From Allacma fusca (Eukaryota; Arthropoda; Collembola; Symphypleona; Sminthuridae): a stretch of DNA of 64,000 nt. Where the stretch lies: NCBI GenBank assembly GCA_947179485.1, contig OX359250.1:2997661-3061660 (forward strand), given 5' to 3'. Positions within the stretch are counted from its first letter, which is position 1. The number at the start of each line of letters is the position of its first letter. Positions 33,955 through 46,200 of the stretch are shown here, piece after piece. A model generated the notes under the pieces. It worked only from the letters and a program-made list of their open reading frames with translations, did no database searches and was not told where the DNA came from. The translations under genes were made by a program, and so were the position numbers.

Positions 33955-35615
33955 TCGTGATGGGTAACGTTATTTAATAACGTTAATGAATAACGTTATT
34001 ATCGATAAAATCCTAGTAACGGTTAATGAGAAATAACGTTCAACATATTCCACTTGATTAACAAAAACTTAACGTAAACCGAAACCTCTTGACAGCAAAT
34101 AACATAAACCGAATCACAATAACGTTATTATCCGTTATTGAAAATCCTAGTCAATTTTATTTTTAATTTTTGTAAATTATAAATAAATTATTATTGTCGA
34201 CGTCCCATGTCAACATAATAATGCACATTCATGAATCTAACTGCAGTTTTTATCAAGTTGCTTGCATTGTGCAGGCAGTACATTTCATGTATTTTCTCGA
34301 AAGGTATAAGTTAAGGATAATGTTATCGGTTATTCTAATTAGGCCTTCAACCTTAGCTCAGTTGTAACTTGATGTGGTTTTTACAGCTAAGGTTACATAT
34401 AATATTGTAAATACTTATATTCGTGACGCAAATGTAAATTATCGTTTTTAGAAGTTCCAGAATTAAGGTCAACCTTTTATTTTACGCGGTTCTCTTTGTG
34501 TCCTGATATTTTTCTCTTTGTATGAAGGAAACCTTAAAAACAGTCTCTCACAGAACCTTGAATTGAACGCATCTAGTAAATAAATTAAGATTTTTAATTT
34601 CCTTTTGACCTAACGACAGTGTAAGCACAAACTAATTGTTTTTCTCATAGTCATTTTATTACTCATCCAGTCCTCTAATTCTCCGAGCCATCAATTATTA
34701 TTATTTTAATTTGCTGCCATCTCTTACGATTAGATGTAAGTTTCACAAATACAAAAATCGTTTCATTAAATCGTATAATATTTATACTGATTTGTTTTAG
34801 AAATTTGCGTTTATTTCGTCATGTGCATAGTAGCCAAACGTGCTAAAAAATACAATATTTAGCTAATTATACGCATCAAAATATATTTCGGTGACCTGAG
34901 TTTTTTGTAAAGTTGCTGCACTACGTGCATGTACACTGCCGACGGATGCGAAGCACCTTTTAGGATATCGCAACTGTTCAATGGAAGTCATTATAACATT
35001 AGCGAAAAAGATAAATTATCTAAGTGTATTTTTGTTATGACACACGAACATCCAATTGCAAAAAATAGAAACTGTTCCATATTTCGAAGTTAGATTTCAT
35101 TTTACTTTTTTAAAATTAATTAGCGATTAATCTGACATGAAATCTCCAGTTACAAATTGCAAACCACAATTACTTCATTTTGATTTTGGAACAAGTTGCC
35201 ATTTTACGTTTTATCGGAAATGGGTGCAGACGCAGACTATTTTTGCTGGTTACCTACAATTTATTTTTTCTGAAGCTATATGCATGAAGTCAAATTATTG
35301 TTTGCTGGAAGCAAACGTTACAAAGACTTCGGGAATAAAAGCAATACTAGTGCTAATAATTATATCTATTAATCATGATTAATGAAGCTTTAGATTACAG
35401 TGAAAAAATTCAAAATAATTATTTTCATGAACCGTAATCATTATTGTTAATATTAACAGTTATTAACCGATTAACGCTATTGAATCCAGCTTCTAACCGT
35501 TTATAACCATAACTGAATTCCAAAAAAAACCTATAACAAAAACGAAAACCGAATTCAAACCATCATTAACTTTTGAGCAGTTAACGTAAACCCAAATTTT
35601 CGGTTACCCATCACT
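33955..35615. mobile_element. damaged TIR element H (AATAACGTTA word array)
   Basis: The left end reads CGTGATGGGTAACG; the right end, inverted, reads CAGTGATGGGTAACC. The left end carries ATAACGTTATTAACG words, and the right end carries TTAACCG/AACCGTTAT words. No matching target duplication was found, so one end may be rearranged. The interior (34150-35380) shows no gene. Confidence 0.7.
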
Positions 35616-35930
35616 GAGTTTCTAGTATACTATATATAGTCATAATTAAGCTCTGAAGATGAACTGTTTGAGTTCGAAAACTTGGCGAATAAATTGATTC
35701 TAAGTAATATCCACGTATTCCAATTATTTCAACATAATTGATATTATGTGTATATCAATGCTCTAGCATGTTATGTTTTTTCACTATTCTAAATTAACTA
35801 GTCGTAGTTAATTTGGCAGGCGAAATGTTGAGTTTAGGAAGAATAATTATGTTTATCTGTAGCATATACAATATGAGGTTGTGTAATTATGTGATCTTGC
35901 GAGTGCTCAGCTCATCTCGTATGTATGCAG
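35616..35930. other. unassigned sequence
   Basis: No gene or repeat structure was recognised between elements H and I. Confidence 0.4.
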
Positions 35931-36856
35931 AGATGTGGAAAATAAATGAAATTTACTATTGAAATACAAAATACAAGTACATTTTTAGAAAAGTTAAAAT
36001 ACAAATACAAAATCCAAATACCAGGTGTAACTTAGTTAAGATACAAAATAAAATACAAATATCCGGAGTCATTTGGGCAAGATACAAAATAAAATACTTT
36101 GCTTCCAACGAAAAGAGAAAATATGAAATTAAAATACCGTATTTGAAAAACAAAATACATATTGAAAATACTCCCAAATTTATCTCAAAGTATATGTCTG
36201 AGATGTATCTAAAGTTTATTTTCTCAAAGTATTTTGTATAATTCAGCCAAATAATACGATGTTTATAAATGAATCAGCTAACGTAAGGTAACTGCATGTT
36301 ATTAAACTTGTGTTGAGTTGTGCATTTGTGTGTAGTGTGTATCAAAGTAAATTAACATGGACCTATACGTACACAATATTTTTCCTTTAAACAAATAATC
36401 TTATAACTCCTGGGTAATGTATTTATATTCGCGTCACTAATTTAGCTAACTTTACAGTTCTCAGATCCATTGAATGTTATGTATTTATCCAGTAAGTAAG
36501 TTCTTCAAATCCGTCAAATAAGTTTCAAAAACTGGTTTCAAAATGTTTTAAATTAGTGATTTTACCTTTAAAGTATTTATTTGGACATGTTTTAGAGACG
36601 ACCTTAACAACTGCCAGAGTCATGTATTTTAAAACTACATTTTGTATTTAAAATACGGGGTGGGTAAATTTTACAAAATAAATAAATACAAAATACTATC
36701 ACGTTCGTAATCTTCAAAATACGAAATACAAAATATGGTAGACATGTTGGTGCTGACAAAATACGAAATACAAAATACCTTAAACATTTTACGGTTAGAA
36801 AAATATCAAATACAAAATACTAAATGTATTTCAAATACATATTCAAAATATTTTCG
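35931..36856. mobile_element. damaged element I (AAATACAAAATAC word array)
   Basis: Starts near CAGAGATGTGGAAAAT, with dense AAATACAAAATAC words at both ends and a word-free centre. This is the same layout and the same word as element J (4294-5227), although the terminal heads differ. The right terminus could not be identified and may have been lost. Element M inserted just beyond it. Confidence 0.65.
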
Positions 36857-36864
36857 TTCCGACC

Positions 36865-38003
36865 CAAAGATGGGCAAAGTATTCGCATACCTTAAAGCCT
36901 ACATATTTTTAGGTTCTTACGTGCAACCTACATTTTAGCCTACATAAATCCCACCCGAGAGTTGACCCTACCTACAACCTACATTCATCCCTCCCGAGAG
37001 TTGACCCTACCTACAACCTACATACATTACTCCCGAGAATTGTCCCTACCTACAACCAACATACCTCTTTGTTGTAATTGATTCATACCTGCATAACTAA
37101 TATGAAATTATGCAATCTTTCATTGTAATTGTTGAAAACGAATTGAAATCGTTTTTACTCCAGCACGTAAACAAAAGTAACATAACATATGTATGTATAT
37201 ATGTGAACCAAAGTGTAGATGGGGCTTTTATTCAGCGCTTTGGAATACGAAAGGTTCAAACGAACAAACATACATTTTGAAGCTTAAGTACCTACCTTTT
37301 CATGAGCGAAGCGATATACGGGGCTGGTTCGATCCGTTGGTGTCGCGTGTTTTCCACTCGAGCCCATCGCCCAAGGACAACGCAGAGACATGGTAAATAC
37401 AGGTTTGGAAAGCCCATGGCGTAAATAAGCGCAGACAAATACCAGTTTTTCAAATTTTGAAATTTTGAAAAAAAAGTCAAAATTTTGAAAATAATGAAAA
37501 CACTCTATATGTACTAATGGGGTCACAATGGTTCAGGAATCTCCTGTCGCACTGTTTTCGAAATTTCCAAATTTGGTAAAAATTTCCACCAAAGTGTCAC
37601 TGGGTTAGGTCTATCCTTTGGAGTCGCGTGATTCCAACGCGAGCCCCCCGGCTAGGGACAACGCAGAGACATGGTAAATATAGGTTTGGAGAGCCCAAGA
37701 AGTAAATAAGCGCAGACAAATACCAGTTTTTCAAATTTCGAAATTTTGAAAATAATGCGAAAATTCTATATGCACTCTTGTTTATACTCGCTTCGCTCTC
37801 CATGTGACCGCCCCGCGGTTACAAAATTCAGATTTTTTTATGTAGGTACGTACTGATTATTCCCAGCATACATAAATTGCATATATTTTTCCCTCGAAAT
37901 ATACAGCCTACATACAAATGCCTAGAAAATATGTGAAAATTTGAGCATAGCGTAAAATTTTGCCTACTTGTAGGCATACATGTAGGGTATGCGCCCACCT
38001 TTG
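36865..38003. mobile_element. hAT-like non-autonomous element M (CCTACATAC word array)
   Basis: A 1139-bp element with inverted ends CAAAGATGGGC / CAAAGGTGGGC leading to GCATACC, and an exact 8-bp target duplication TTCCGACC (36857-36864 and 38004-38011). The termini carry CTACATAC/CTACAACC and TGTAGGCATAC words. The core contains a diverged direct duplication of about 190 bp (near 37315-37510 and 37610-37775), including CGCAGAGACATGGTAAATA. Confidence 0.92.
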
Positions 38004-38114
38004 TTCCGACCACTAACACATGCTAGTGCTTCGCTACTGCAACAAAGTTCTAAATCATTGTAACCCTTGGCGTTTTCGCGACAGAATCCCTTTTATATGC
38101 CGTTGTATTGACAG

Positions 38115-39842
38115 CAGTGCTCGGACTGGGTACAGAAACCGTGTACCCGTACCCATACCCGTACCCGAATATCGGGTACTACAAAATGCTGTACCTATAC
38201 CCGTACCCATACCCGAGTACCCGGGTAAATTATTTCAGTACCCGTACCCGTACCTGAAAATACAATGTAGTACCTGTACCCACAATTTACCCGTACCCGT
38301 AATGTACCCAAAACCTGTACCAGTACCCGAGTATCTATTGTGTGTACCCGGGTATTACTCGGGTACTGGAAGTTAAGCCGATTTAAAATCCCCGACGACA
38401 TTAGCCTGCCCAGCTAAAAAGTTTTAATTTGTCAATTTTTTGACCTCCATTAAAAGTGTCAGGGATTTTGGGAATTTTCCCTAGGTGTTAAAGACATCCT
38501 ATTTGAATTTTTTGAAAAAATTATTTAAGGCATTCTGATTTTTTTAATAAACACTGACGAAATTCAAATCCTACTGCCCCAAAATAATAACCTGCTGAAT
38601 GAAATGAAACGTTCTCGCTAATTGGAATTGGGACGGATTCTTTAATACTAAGCTCTCCATAACTTGCTTTTCAACTTGGAGAACAAGAAACAATTTTTTT
38701 TCGGCTAATTGTTTACGGCTAATTGAACACTGTGTATAGAAAATGTTATACGGAAAAATTGAGTTGATCATAAGTTTTCCATGTCAAATATTGCGGTTTT
38801 AGGAAATAAATGTGGTAGGCAATATTGAATATTCATTTTATATTACAGCTTTATAAAACAAACATTCGTAAACTGTCTCTCACATTTATGAGGCCCGAGA
38901 CGGAGATTTTCGAAAAATGCAAGCAAAATAGGACTAAAATGCAACCCCATGGAAGTTTTGAACGCCAAGTTCAGATGACTCAAGTTCTTTTAACATCAAA
39001 ATTATCAAGATTAATCAAAAGGACAGAAATATAAATATTGCGTGCAAGGAATAATATTTTTCATTCTAAAATGTTATAAATATTCACCTCCATAAATACT
39101 CAAAGTGTCATAAATACCCAGAATTGAAAATGCTCAAATTGCCTGCATAAAATGCCTTGGCATTTTCAAATGGGCAACCCTGGGTACTTGTAACGTTAAG
39201 AAATGGATCTGCTAATAAATGTATATTTATTGCGATCTTATCTCGTAATACGTCTTTAAATAATTGTAATGTTACGCTCCCAATGAAGCTAATTAAATTG
39301 AATCCCAAGAACCTCCCCCTTGAAATTCTTCGTTGATGAGCTTCACTACTTAAGTCGTTAAATAGATGATTTCACTGACTCTACGCTCTATTTCTTTATT
39401 AGATTCCTTGGATGAATTATTAGAAGCGTTAGATTGCAACTACCACGTAATCATAGATGAGACGAAGCCACTTGGCTCTGTCACTAACACAAGTATCTGT
39501 ATACTACGAAATAAGCAACTCCACGGTTGGTAGGTCTTATTGTTAACCATAGTAATCCATCTCATCAGGAATCCTTGAAGTACCCAAAAATACTCGGGTA
39601 CAGCACCCACGGGTACAGGTATTTTACATAGTGATACCCGTACCCATTGGGTACTACCCGATTGCCACTGAGGGAGTACCCATACCCGTACCCGTACCTG
39701 TACCCACTTTATTGCCTAAAATCAAGAGTACCCGGGTAGTACCCGCGTACTTGCGAGTACGCAATTTCTGTACCCGGGTAGTACCCATACCTGTACCCGT
39801 ACCCATTTACCCGAGTATTACCCGTACCCAGTCCGAGCACTG
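38115..39842. mobile_element. hAT-like non-autonomous element F (GTACCC word array)
   Basis: A 1728-bp element with perfect inverted ends CAGTGCTCGGACTGGGTAC and an exact 8-bp target duplication ATTGACAG (38107-38114 and 39843-39850). About 280 bp at each end is GTACCCGTACCC-type sequence. The 1.1-kb interior is unrelated AT-rich DNA. Valine-proline ORFs are by-products of the repeats. An E-related fragment lies inside (39120-39182). Confidence 0.95.
39120..39182. mobile_element. fragment related to element E
   Basis: Read on the minus strand it starts CAGGGTTGCCCATTTGAAAA followed by GGCATTTT words, close to the terminal repeat of element E. No second end was found, so it is a solo terminus or decayed copy inside element F. 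Confidence 0.6.
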
Positions 39843-40117
39843 ATTGACAGCTGCCAATACGGACTTACAATTAGCCGATTTTGCAATTAAGCCATGCGGT
39901 CACCTGCCCGATATTTCACCATGACGAAAGTTTCCACAAAAATCTGTAGCTATATCGCCAATTTTAGCAAAATTACTTGCAAGTACCAATAATGTGGAAG
40001 AAGAACAAACAACATCGTAAAAGTACATACACAGTTGATACCAAATATTGTTATGTATTCACAAGTGAAAACCAATGTGAATGAATGTGATGTTTGTATT
40101 GACCAACTAATTAAAAC

Positions 40118-40677
40118 CAGAGATGCGCAAAAGAAATAGCCTTCCTTCAAGCCTTCGAAGGCGAAAATTCAGTAAAAATTTCCCCTTCAACATATCTTAG
40201 AATAAAGCCCTCTAAAAAATCTGCCTTCCTTCACCCTTCCTTCCAAAATATTTATACTCGTTTTTGCCTTCAGCCTTCTTTTTAAAAATAGCCTTCCTTC
40301 AATTTTAAACTACAACCCGCTTAAAAACCTTTTGCACCAGCAGGATTCAGTGCAGGGAAGAGAGCAGGCACACATTGTCAGTTGTGAGTTCACGAATTGA
40401 CTGCATTGTTGCGCGAGCAGCAAAACGTCGTTTCATATGCTATGCTTACACGTTATAGATATGTCGTGTACCTGGAAGCCTTCACGGCCTTAGAGGGCTA
40501 ATATTTAGGAAGCCTTCCTTCACAATCCTTCATTGCTAGTTTTTGTGAAGGCTTCCTTCAGCCTTCAGAAAAATGTATCCCCATCCTTCCATTCCTTCTG
40601 CAACGTTAAGAAAGTTACCTTTCCGCCTTCAAGTAAGCCTTCTTGGAAGGCTAGCCTTCGAAGGCTGCGCATCTCTG
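40118..40677. mobile_element. hAT-like non-autonomous element L (GCCTTCCTTC word array)
   Basis: A 560-bp element with inverted ends CAGAGATGCGCA and an exact 8-bp target duplication ATTAAAAC (40110-40117 and 40678-40685). Both ends are made of GCCTTCCTTCAAGCCTTC-type words; the centre is unique sequence. Confidence 0.95.
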
Positions 40678-40685
40678 ATTAAAAC

Positions 40686-41973
40686 ATCAATGTGCATGGT
40701 TCCATTTCCTTATTTTTCCATTAAAAATGCCATAAGGTAATCTATAAATACTTCTACACAAAAGGCATTTGTAAAACGGATAAAAGAGATTGTTGGGGCT
40801 CCAGGGTATGTCGACCCAAATATGGTATTATTATTATTATATTTAAGTTCGTCTTATACACCCCGAGAGCATTCCTTGTAATGGTGCTTACTGGAAGGAC
40901 CACTTTGTTAATATTAGGTGTATTATAAGACTACAAAGGCTGATTGTGAGTGCACAAAGGAAAATTTAGTCGTCTTATTGTGAGACCTGGTATTAGTAGT
41001 TAAGTTCTGATTTCTGTCAATACAAATTACGGTACGAGTATTGAAAGGCAAATTGGACTGAGCTACGTTCTTGTACATAGATGTAATTATTTAAACCCTC
41101 GTAGTGATAACTAATATGGTAATAAAGATCATTGAAGGTCGCATGAGCAAGTGTTAGTGTATACATAAGCATAATTGCATGTACATACGAAGTAAGTACA
41201 CAAGATAAGACGATGAGAGTAAAAGTATTGCAGCTCCTGGGTTCATTATTTTAGTTAGTACAGTCTAAGGTATTTAGAGTCAGTTCATTATAAGGCAAAC
41301 CGAAGGGTAAGCTGTCCTTGAATTAGTACTTAAGTCCACAGCCAAGTGAGTGCACACAAGGTAAAGGTAACACAAGAATGCAATGGGTGAGAGGGGAACC
41401 CATAGGTAAGGAAAGTCCATGGAGTTTCAGTTATGCGAGATGGGATTGTGATACCATAAAGTCATATTGTTGGAGAGGAGAGCAAGTGATGAAGTTCCTC
41501 AAGGACCGTTCAAGCAATTCATCAATCAAGGGTGGGCTTCGTCCATTAGTGTTACTCTTCGTTTTGGGGAACGTAAGACCCCTTAATACACAATTGAATT
41601 TCTAAAGGGTTACATTACTTTTTCCGAAAAAAAACCATTAATATTAATATATTTGTAATTTTGGACCACCCCGTCAGCAGGTCTACAGACCAATGAATAA
41701 AAATAATTTAGATTTGTACACCACCCTCCTCCACCCCCTTATTAATTGCATTTGAATGTAAAATTCAAGTTTTGGTTTCAGCATTGATACAAATAATCAT
41801 AATTTGTCATTTCAATGAATCCCACACCTCACTTTTAAATATCATCGTCGTCATTTTTTTACGCACACCCACTTCTTGACATCATAAAGAATAATCCCCA
41901 GCTGAAATTGGTTCCTTGATGTTTTGTAGTGGGCATAATAAACTATTACTAACTAATAAATAATAACTAATAA
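40686..41973. other. unassigned sequence, possibly an LTR
   Basis: No gene was recognised. A stretch starting TGTTGGGGCTCCAGG near 40794 could be the start of an LTR, but no partner or coding domain was found. An open frame at 41378-41605 shows no family motif. Confidence 0.3.
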
Positions 41974-42398
41974 GGGACTGTGTACTAATGACGTCACTCC
42001 AAATTGCCCACTTTTGAACACCCCCTCCCCCAAAATCACATCAAATCATATTCTGTCAACCCCACCCCCACCATCTGACGTCATGTGTAATACTCATGTA
42101 TTCATTAATACAATAAGGGTTGCATCCTTGATTAAAGCGGGATTTAGTAAAATATTAATAATTTGTGCATATTGTGTGGCTGGATTCCGATGTATGTGAA
42201 AGCCATCAAAAAGATTTGTAACTGAATTCTAAAATATCGAAGATTACTGCTTTTACGTAGTACAGATACAATAAACCCTCATTATTTTTGTATGATGTCA
42301 GACAACACTTGCCCCTCCCCTCCTCCTGTCACCCGAAGTCACTCATTCTGCTACTCCCCCTCCCCCCTAAATGTATGACGTCATTAGTACACAGTCCC
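41974..42398. mobile_element. Harbinger-like MITE P (TAA target duplication)
   Basis: Perfect inverted ends GGGACTGTGTACTAATGA, continuing to a CGTCA block, are flanked by TAA on both sides (41971-41973 and 42399-42401). It is 425 bp and non-coding, with several C-rich stretches and repeated TGACGTCA words. TAA duplication and GG-initial ends are typical of PIF/Harbinger MITEs; this assignment is inferred from structure only. Confidence 0.82.
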
Positions 42399-42401
42399 TA
42401 A

Positions 42402-43235
42402 GTATTGAAGCCCCGTTTAACCCCATGCCTAAGAAAGTTCTGCATCATGGAACTGCGCACAATGGGGTAGAGCTGGAGCCACAATATTTTGCAAGAACTT
42501 ATGTTCCTCCTGAAATGAGTTCAATCAAAATTATTTCAAATATTTATTTTTCTCTAAAAAAGGAGCAATTTTTGGCTCTGGTGACAAGAGTGCATTTTGG
42601 GATTTTACCCACTCAGGTCTGTGAAGTGCGAAGATAACGATAGTCCCAGAAAGCCAGCGTTCTCAATGTTAAGGACTTAAAGGACTTAAAGGTTAAGGCC
42701 ATCAGGCAGACAACTCTGTAAGACCGAATGGTATGAATCGGAGTATGAATCCACCTATGTAAATATTGGAGCTAGTCAAAACGTGAAGGAGACGTTGCGT
42801 GAGCAAAATTAATTTTTCCGCACAATATTTCATACAACATTCTTGCTCGTTTTGTCCTCCCGTGTTCAGATTGTTCGGTGCAATGATCTGCTTGGATTTT
42901 GAAGGCATACAATTTGCTACAACATAGTGTTAATTTATGATTTCATGAAACGAAAAATCGAAATGATCATTTTCCGACGAAAGGTCCAACTTTGTTTAGT
43001 CATTTGACCGCCCTGACCTTATTTGACAACCAAGATCTAGGTTTTATTTTTTAAACCCCAGAAAAAAATTCCTTCGAAATGGAAGAATGGAAAATTTTAA
43101 ACCAGAACTGCTTACATTCATACACAAGTTGAAGGGAACAGAGTATTGCGGATTAGGGAGTATTCCGTTGTTTTGTGTTCCTCCTAAGGCGTTATTTGGG
43201 ATGGGTGGTAGTTGGAGTTTGTGGAGCGTTGTGCA
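42402..43235. other. unassigned sequence up to the right tsg arm
   Basis: No gene or clear transposon was seen. Confidence 0.4.
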
Positions 43236-46200
43236 GGACAAGAGTGAGGGCTTTGAGGGCTGTGAGGGTGAAGCTGCGGGTAATTAGTGAAGGTAAATAG
43301 TGAAGTGACGGAATGCTTGAACGGCCCCTCGTTTGGTTGTGAGCAACCATATCCTGTTTTTACCTGCTAATGCTAAGCGCGTATTATACAGAGTACACCT
43401 TTCGTGCTGAGTGTATTTATACTGTGCACAGGTATCCATGCAATACAATACATTGCGGAAGTCACCTTTGACCCCTCACATCTCCGAAAGTATACGTTTG
43501 CATCAGACAATTCCTCGAGATTCGTGATCTGCAGACGCAATTTACCCAGTAAACCAATTTCCATGAAACTAAGAATAGCTAGTCAACTTCACCTACTACA
43601 GCGAGCTTTCTAGACACTAAGATGCCAGAACATTTAATTTCTTAACACGCACTTACTGGCTGTAATCATGTAATTTCCATAATTCAAATGACTCACTGTC
43701 AGTGACAATAATTGATACTTTTTGAATACGTTTTGTTCTTCAGGTTTCCCCATCATCCGAGTTTACAACATGAGGGGTACGGCGCTGAAAGTTGGGGTGA
43801 TCTGCAGTGCTCTGACTGCAGTTGTCATATTTTTCAACACCATTGACTTAGTCAGCTCCTGCAACGAAGCCGTGTGTGCCAGCATTGTGTCAAAATGTAC
43901 CCTTACACAGTCCTGTAAATGTGAACTTAGAAATTGTTCATGTTGTAAGGAATGCTTCGACTGCCTCAGCTATCTCTACAGTGAATGCTGCTCTTGTGTC
44001 GGTCAGTCTTTCCTCTTTATAATGCGCAAAACTTTATGATCCATCATGTTTAATTTGTATTTTGAACAACACTTCGAGATCCAGACCTGGTCGTTTTTAG
44101 ACTGAGTTACAACCCTTTTGTTTTTTCTAGAATTGTGTCCAAAGCCAAATGCCACATACCAGTTGATGATGCATAGTCAAGTGGGAGACCTCAAAGAAGA
44201 GATGCCGGACCTGTTCAACATCTTGACAGAAGAAAAAGATTTGCAAGGCAGATGGTCAACGTTTACATACCCCATCGATATTGATCAATCATGGTTCCAA
44301 CCGCCTAAAGCAGAGAGTCTGTCTACGAGTGTTTACAGTAAGTGTTGTTCTTCAGTACTGTCGATCTCATCTTACTGTCCTCTTGTTTCTGTCCGAGCGA
44401 AACAAGGAAAAATAATTAGATGTCATGAACTACCGGATCATCCCGATAAATCTATACAGGATACAATTTTAAATTGCATACTTAATTCTTTATACTGTCA
44501 TTTGAAATAAAAGGATGATTCTATTTTTGCCGATTTTTGTACAGCTGTGGCAGATGGCAAGATCATTGTAGATCCCCGTAAGGAGATTGTGACAGTGAAT
44601 TGTACAGTTGCATTCATGTCGCAATGTATGCCAATGAATAAATGTAAAAATTCCTGCCACTCCATGGGAGCTTCTTATTTCCGTTGGTTTCATGATGGCT
44701 GCTGTGAGTGCGTTGGGAAAACTTGCATCAACTATGGGATCAATGAAAGTCGGTGAGTAAAAATCTAATCTGACAATGTAAAGACATCCAGTGGAGTTTG
44801 GAGATAACCATGCCTCAGAAACATATTTTAGTGATATTACTCCGCGAGCGATAACTCCACCACGGACACGTCAATCTCGTCCGAGGGAATCCCCATTCAA
44901 AAATGTCGTATCAAGTTTATTTCAGAGTCAATATTGCTAAACATGCTTTCAGCCTTCAGGAACTTTCGTTACATGTTTGCCAATTGGCTAAATACATATT
45001 ATTTAAAAGGAACTTTTACTAGTATTCAAGCGGGATCATGTCGGCAGTCGGCGGGATTAATGCTTTGGAATTATTGTTCTCGCGGAAACAGTTGCAGTTG
45101 AGTAACTGTAATATTAGCGGGTTTCAAGCTGGTCGCAGGGGCATGAAATAACGATATAAAATATCGAATTAAAAAATGGAATTTGTAAATAGTTATATAA
45201 AATTACCACGTAAGCAAAGGCTTTTGACTTGATCATATGAAAATTAATCTTATTTCCAGCTGCTCTGCGTGTTCCTTAGAGGAGGAAGATGAAGACGATG
45301 CTGTTGATGCGGAGCCGACGGAAGAATCGAATCCTGTAAACGGTGACTCAGATGACGGGAAAGATTTGTCAGAGTAGATGTGTATAAATTCGAAATACTA
45401 TTATTCTGTACTAATGATAATTATTAATCTAATAGTAAGTACTACGAAAGAATTCGATCGTCTCGGCCAGTTTTCTAGAAACGAAAAAGTTCTTTCGGAA
45501 TTTAACGAACTGTACGAGTTGAACATTTATACATATTATTAATAATTATTTTTCTAGGTGTCTTTTTCATTGAATATAAAGAATCTTGTATAAGGTATAG
45601 CAATATTACCGTAAAACTATCAAACAGCCAAAGGGTGATAGATTGAAAGACTTTGGAGAAGAGTTTGTGAAAAACCTCCCATATTTTATAGTGACCATAC
45701 GTCCTTTATTTTAGCCCATTTTACTTCGAAAATTGGGAATGCAGTAAAGTTGTTACAGGACAAGAGCTTTGTTATGGGAGACGAACTTTATTTTGTAGTA
45801 TTAATCGATAAATTAATTAATTTAATTTCGATAAAAAATACAATAAACTCCGCTAAAAACTGAACGGATTGTCTCACATTGAACAAAGTTTGCGAAGAGG
45901 TGATCATTTTAAATATAAACTGTTAAGAGATTCTTCGTTTGTTGCCCTTCTTGGTGCAACAACAATTTGTACTTATGTAGTTGGTGACGGATTTTGAAAT
46001 GTGCCAGATTTAATTGTCGGTTGAAATATTTCATGAAAATATTCCTTGTTTTATATGAAAATGCATAGATCCAATATTTTTAGCTTTATTGTAAGAGTTT
46101 CGATACTGCAAAAATGATTTGTGTAAATACACTCCGAAATAAAAAATCAAAAGGTACTACAACGTTCAGAAAGTTACGCAACCCTAATTTCTAGAAACTT

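Noticed and set aside
38020..38376. Proline-valine repeat protein
   Set aside because: It is translated from the GTACCC word array of element F; the same holds for 39631-39843.
41378..41605. Plus-strand ORF with tryptophan-rich start
   Set aside because: No recognised motif and no matching flanking exons; treated as chance.
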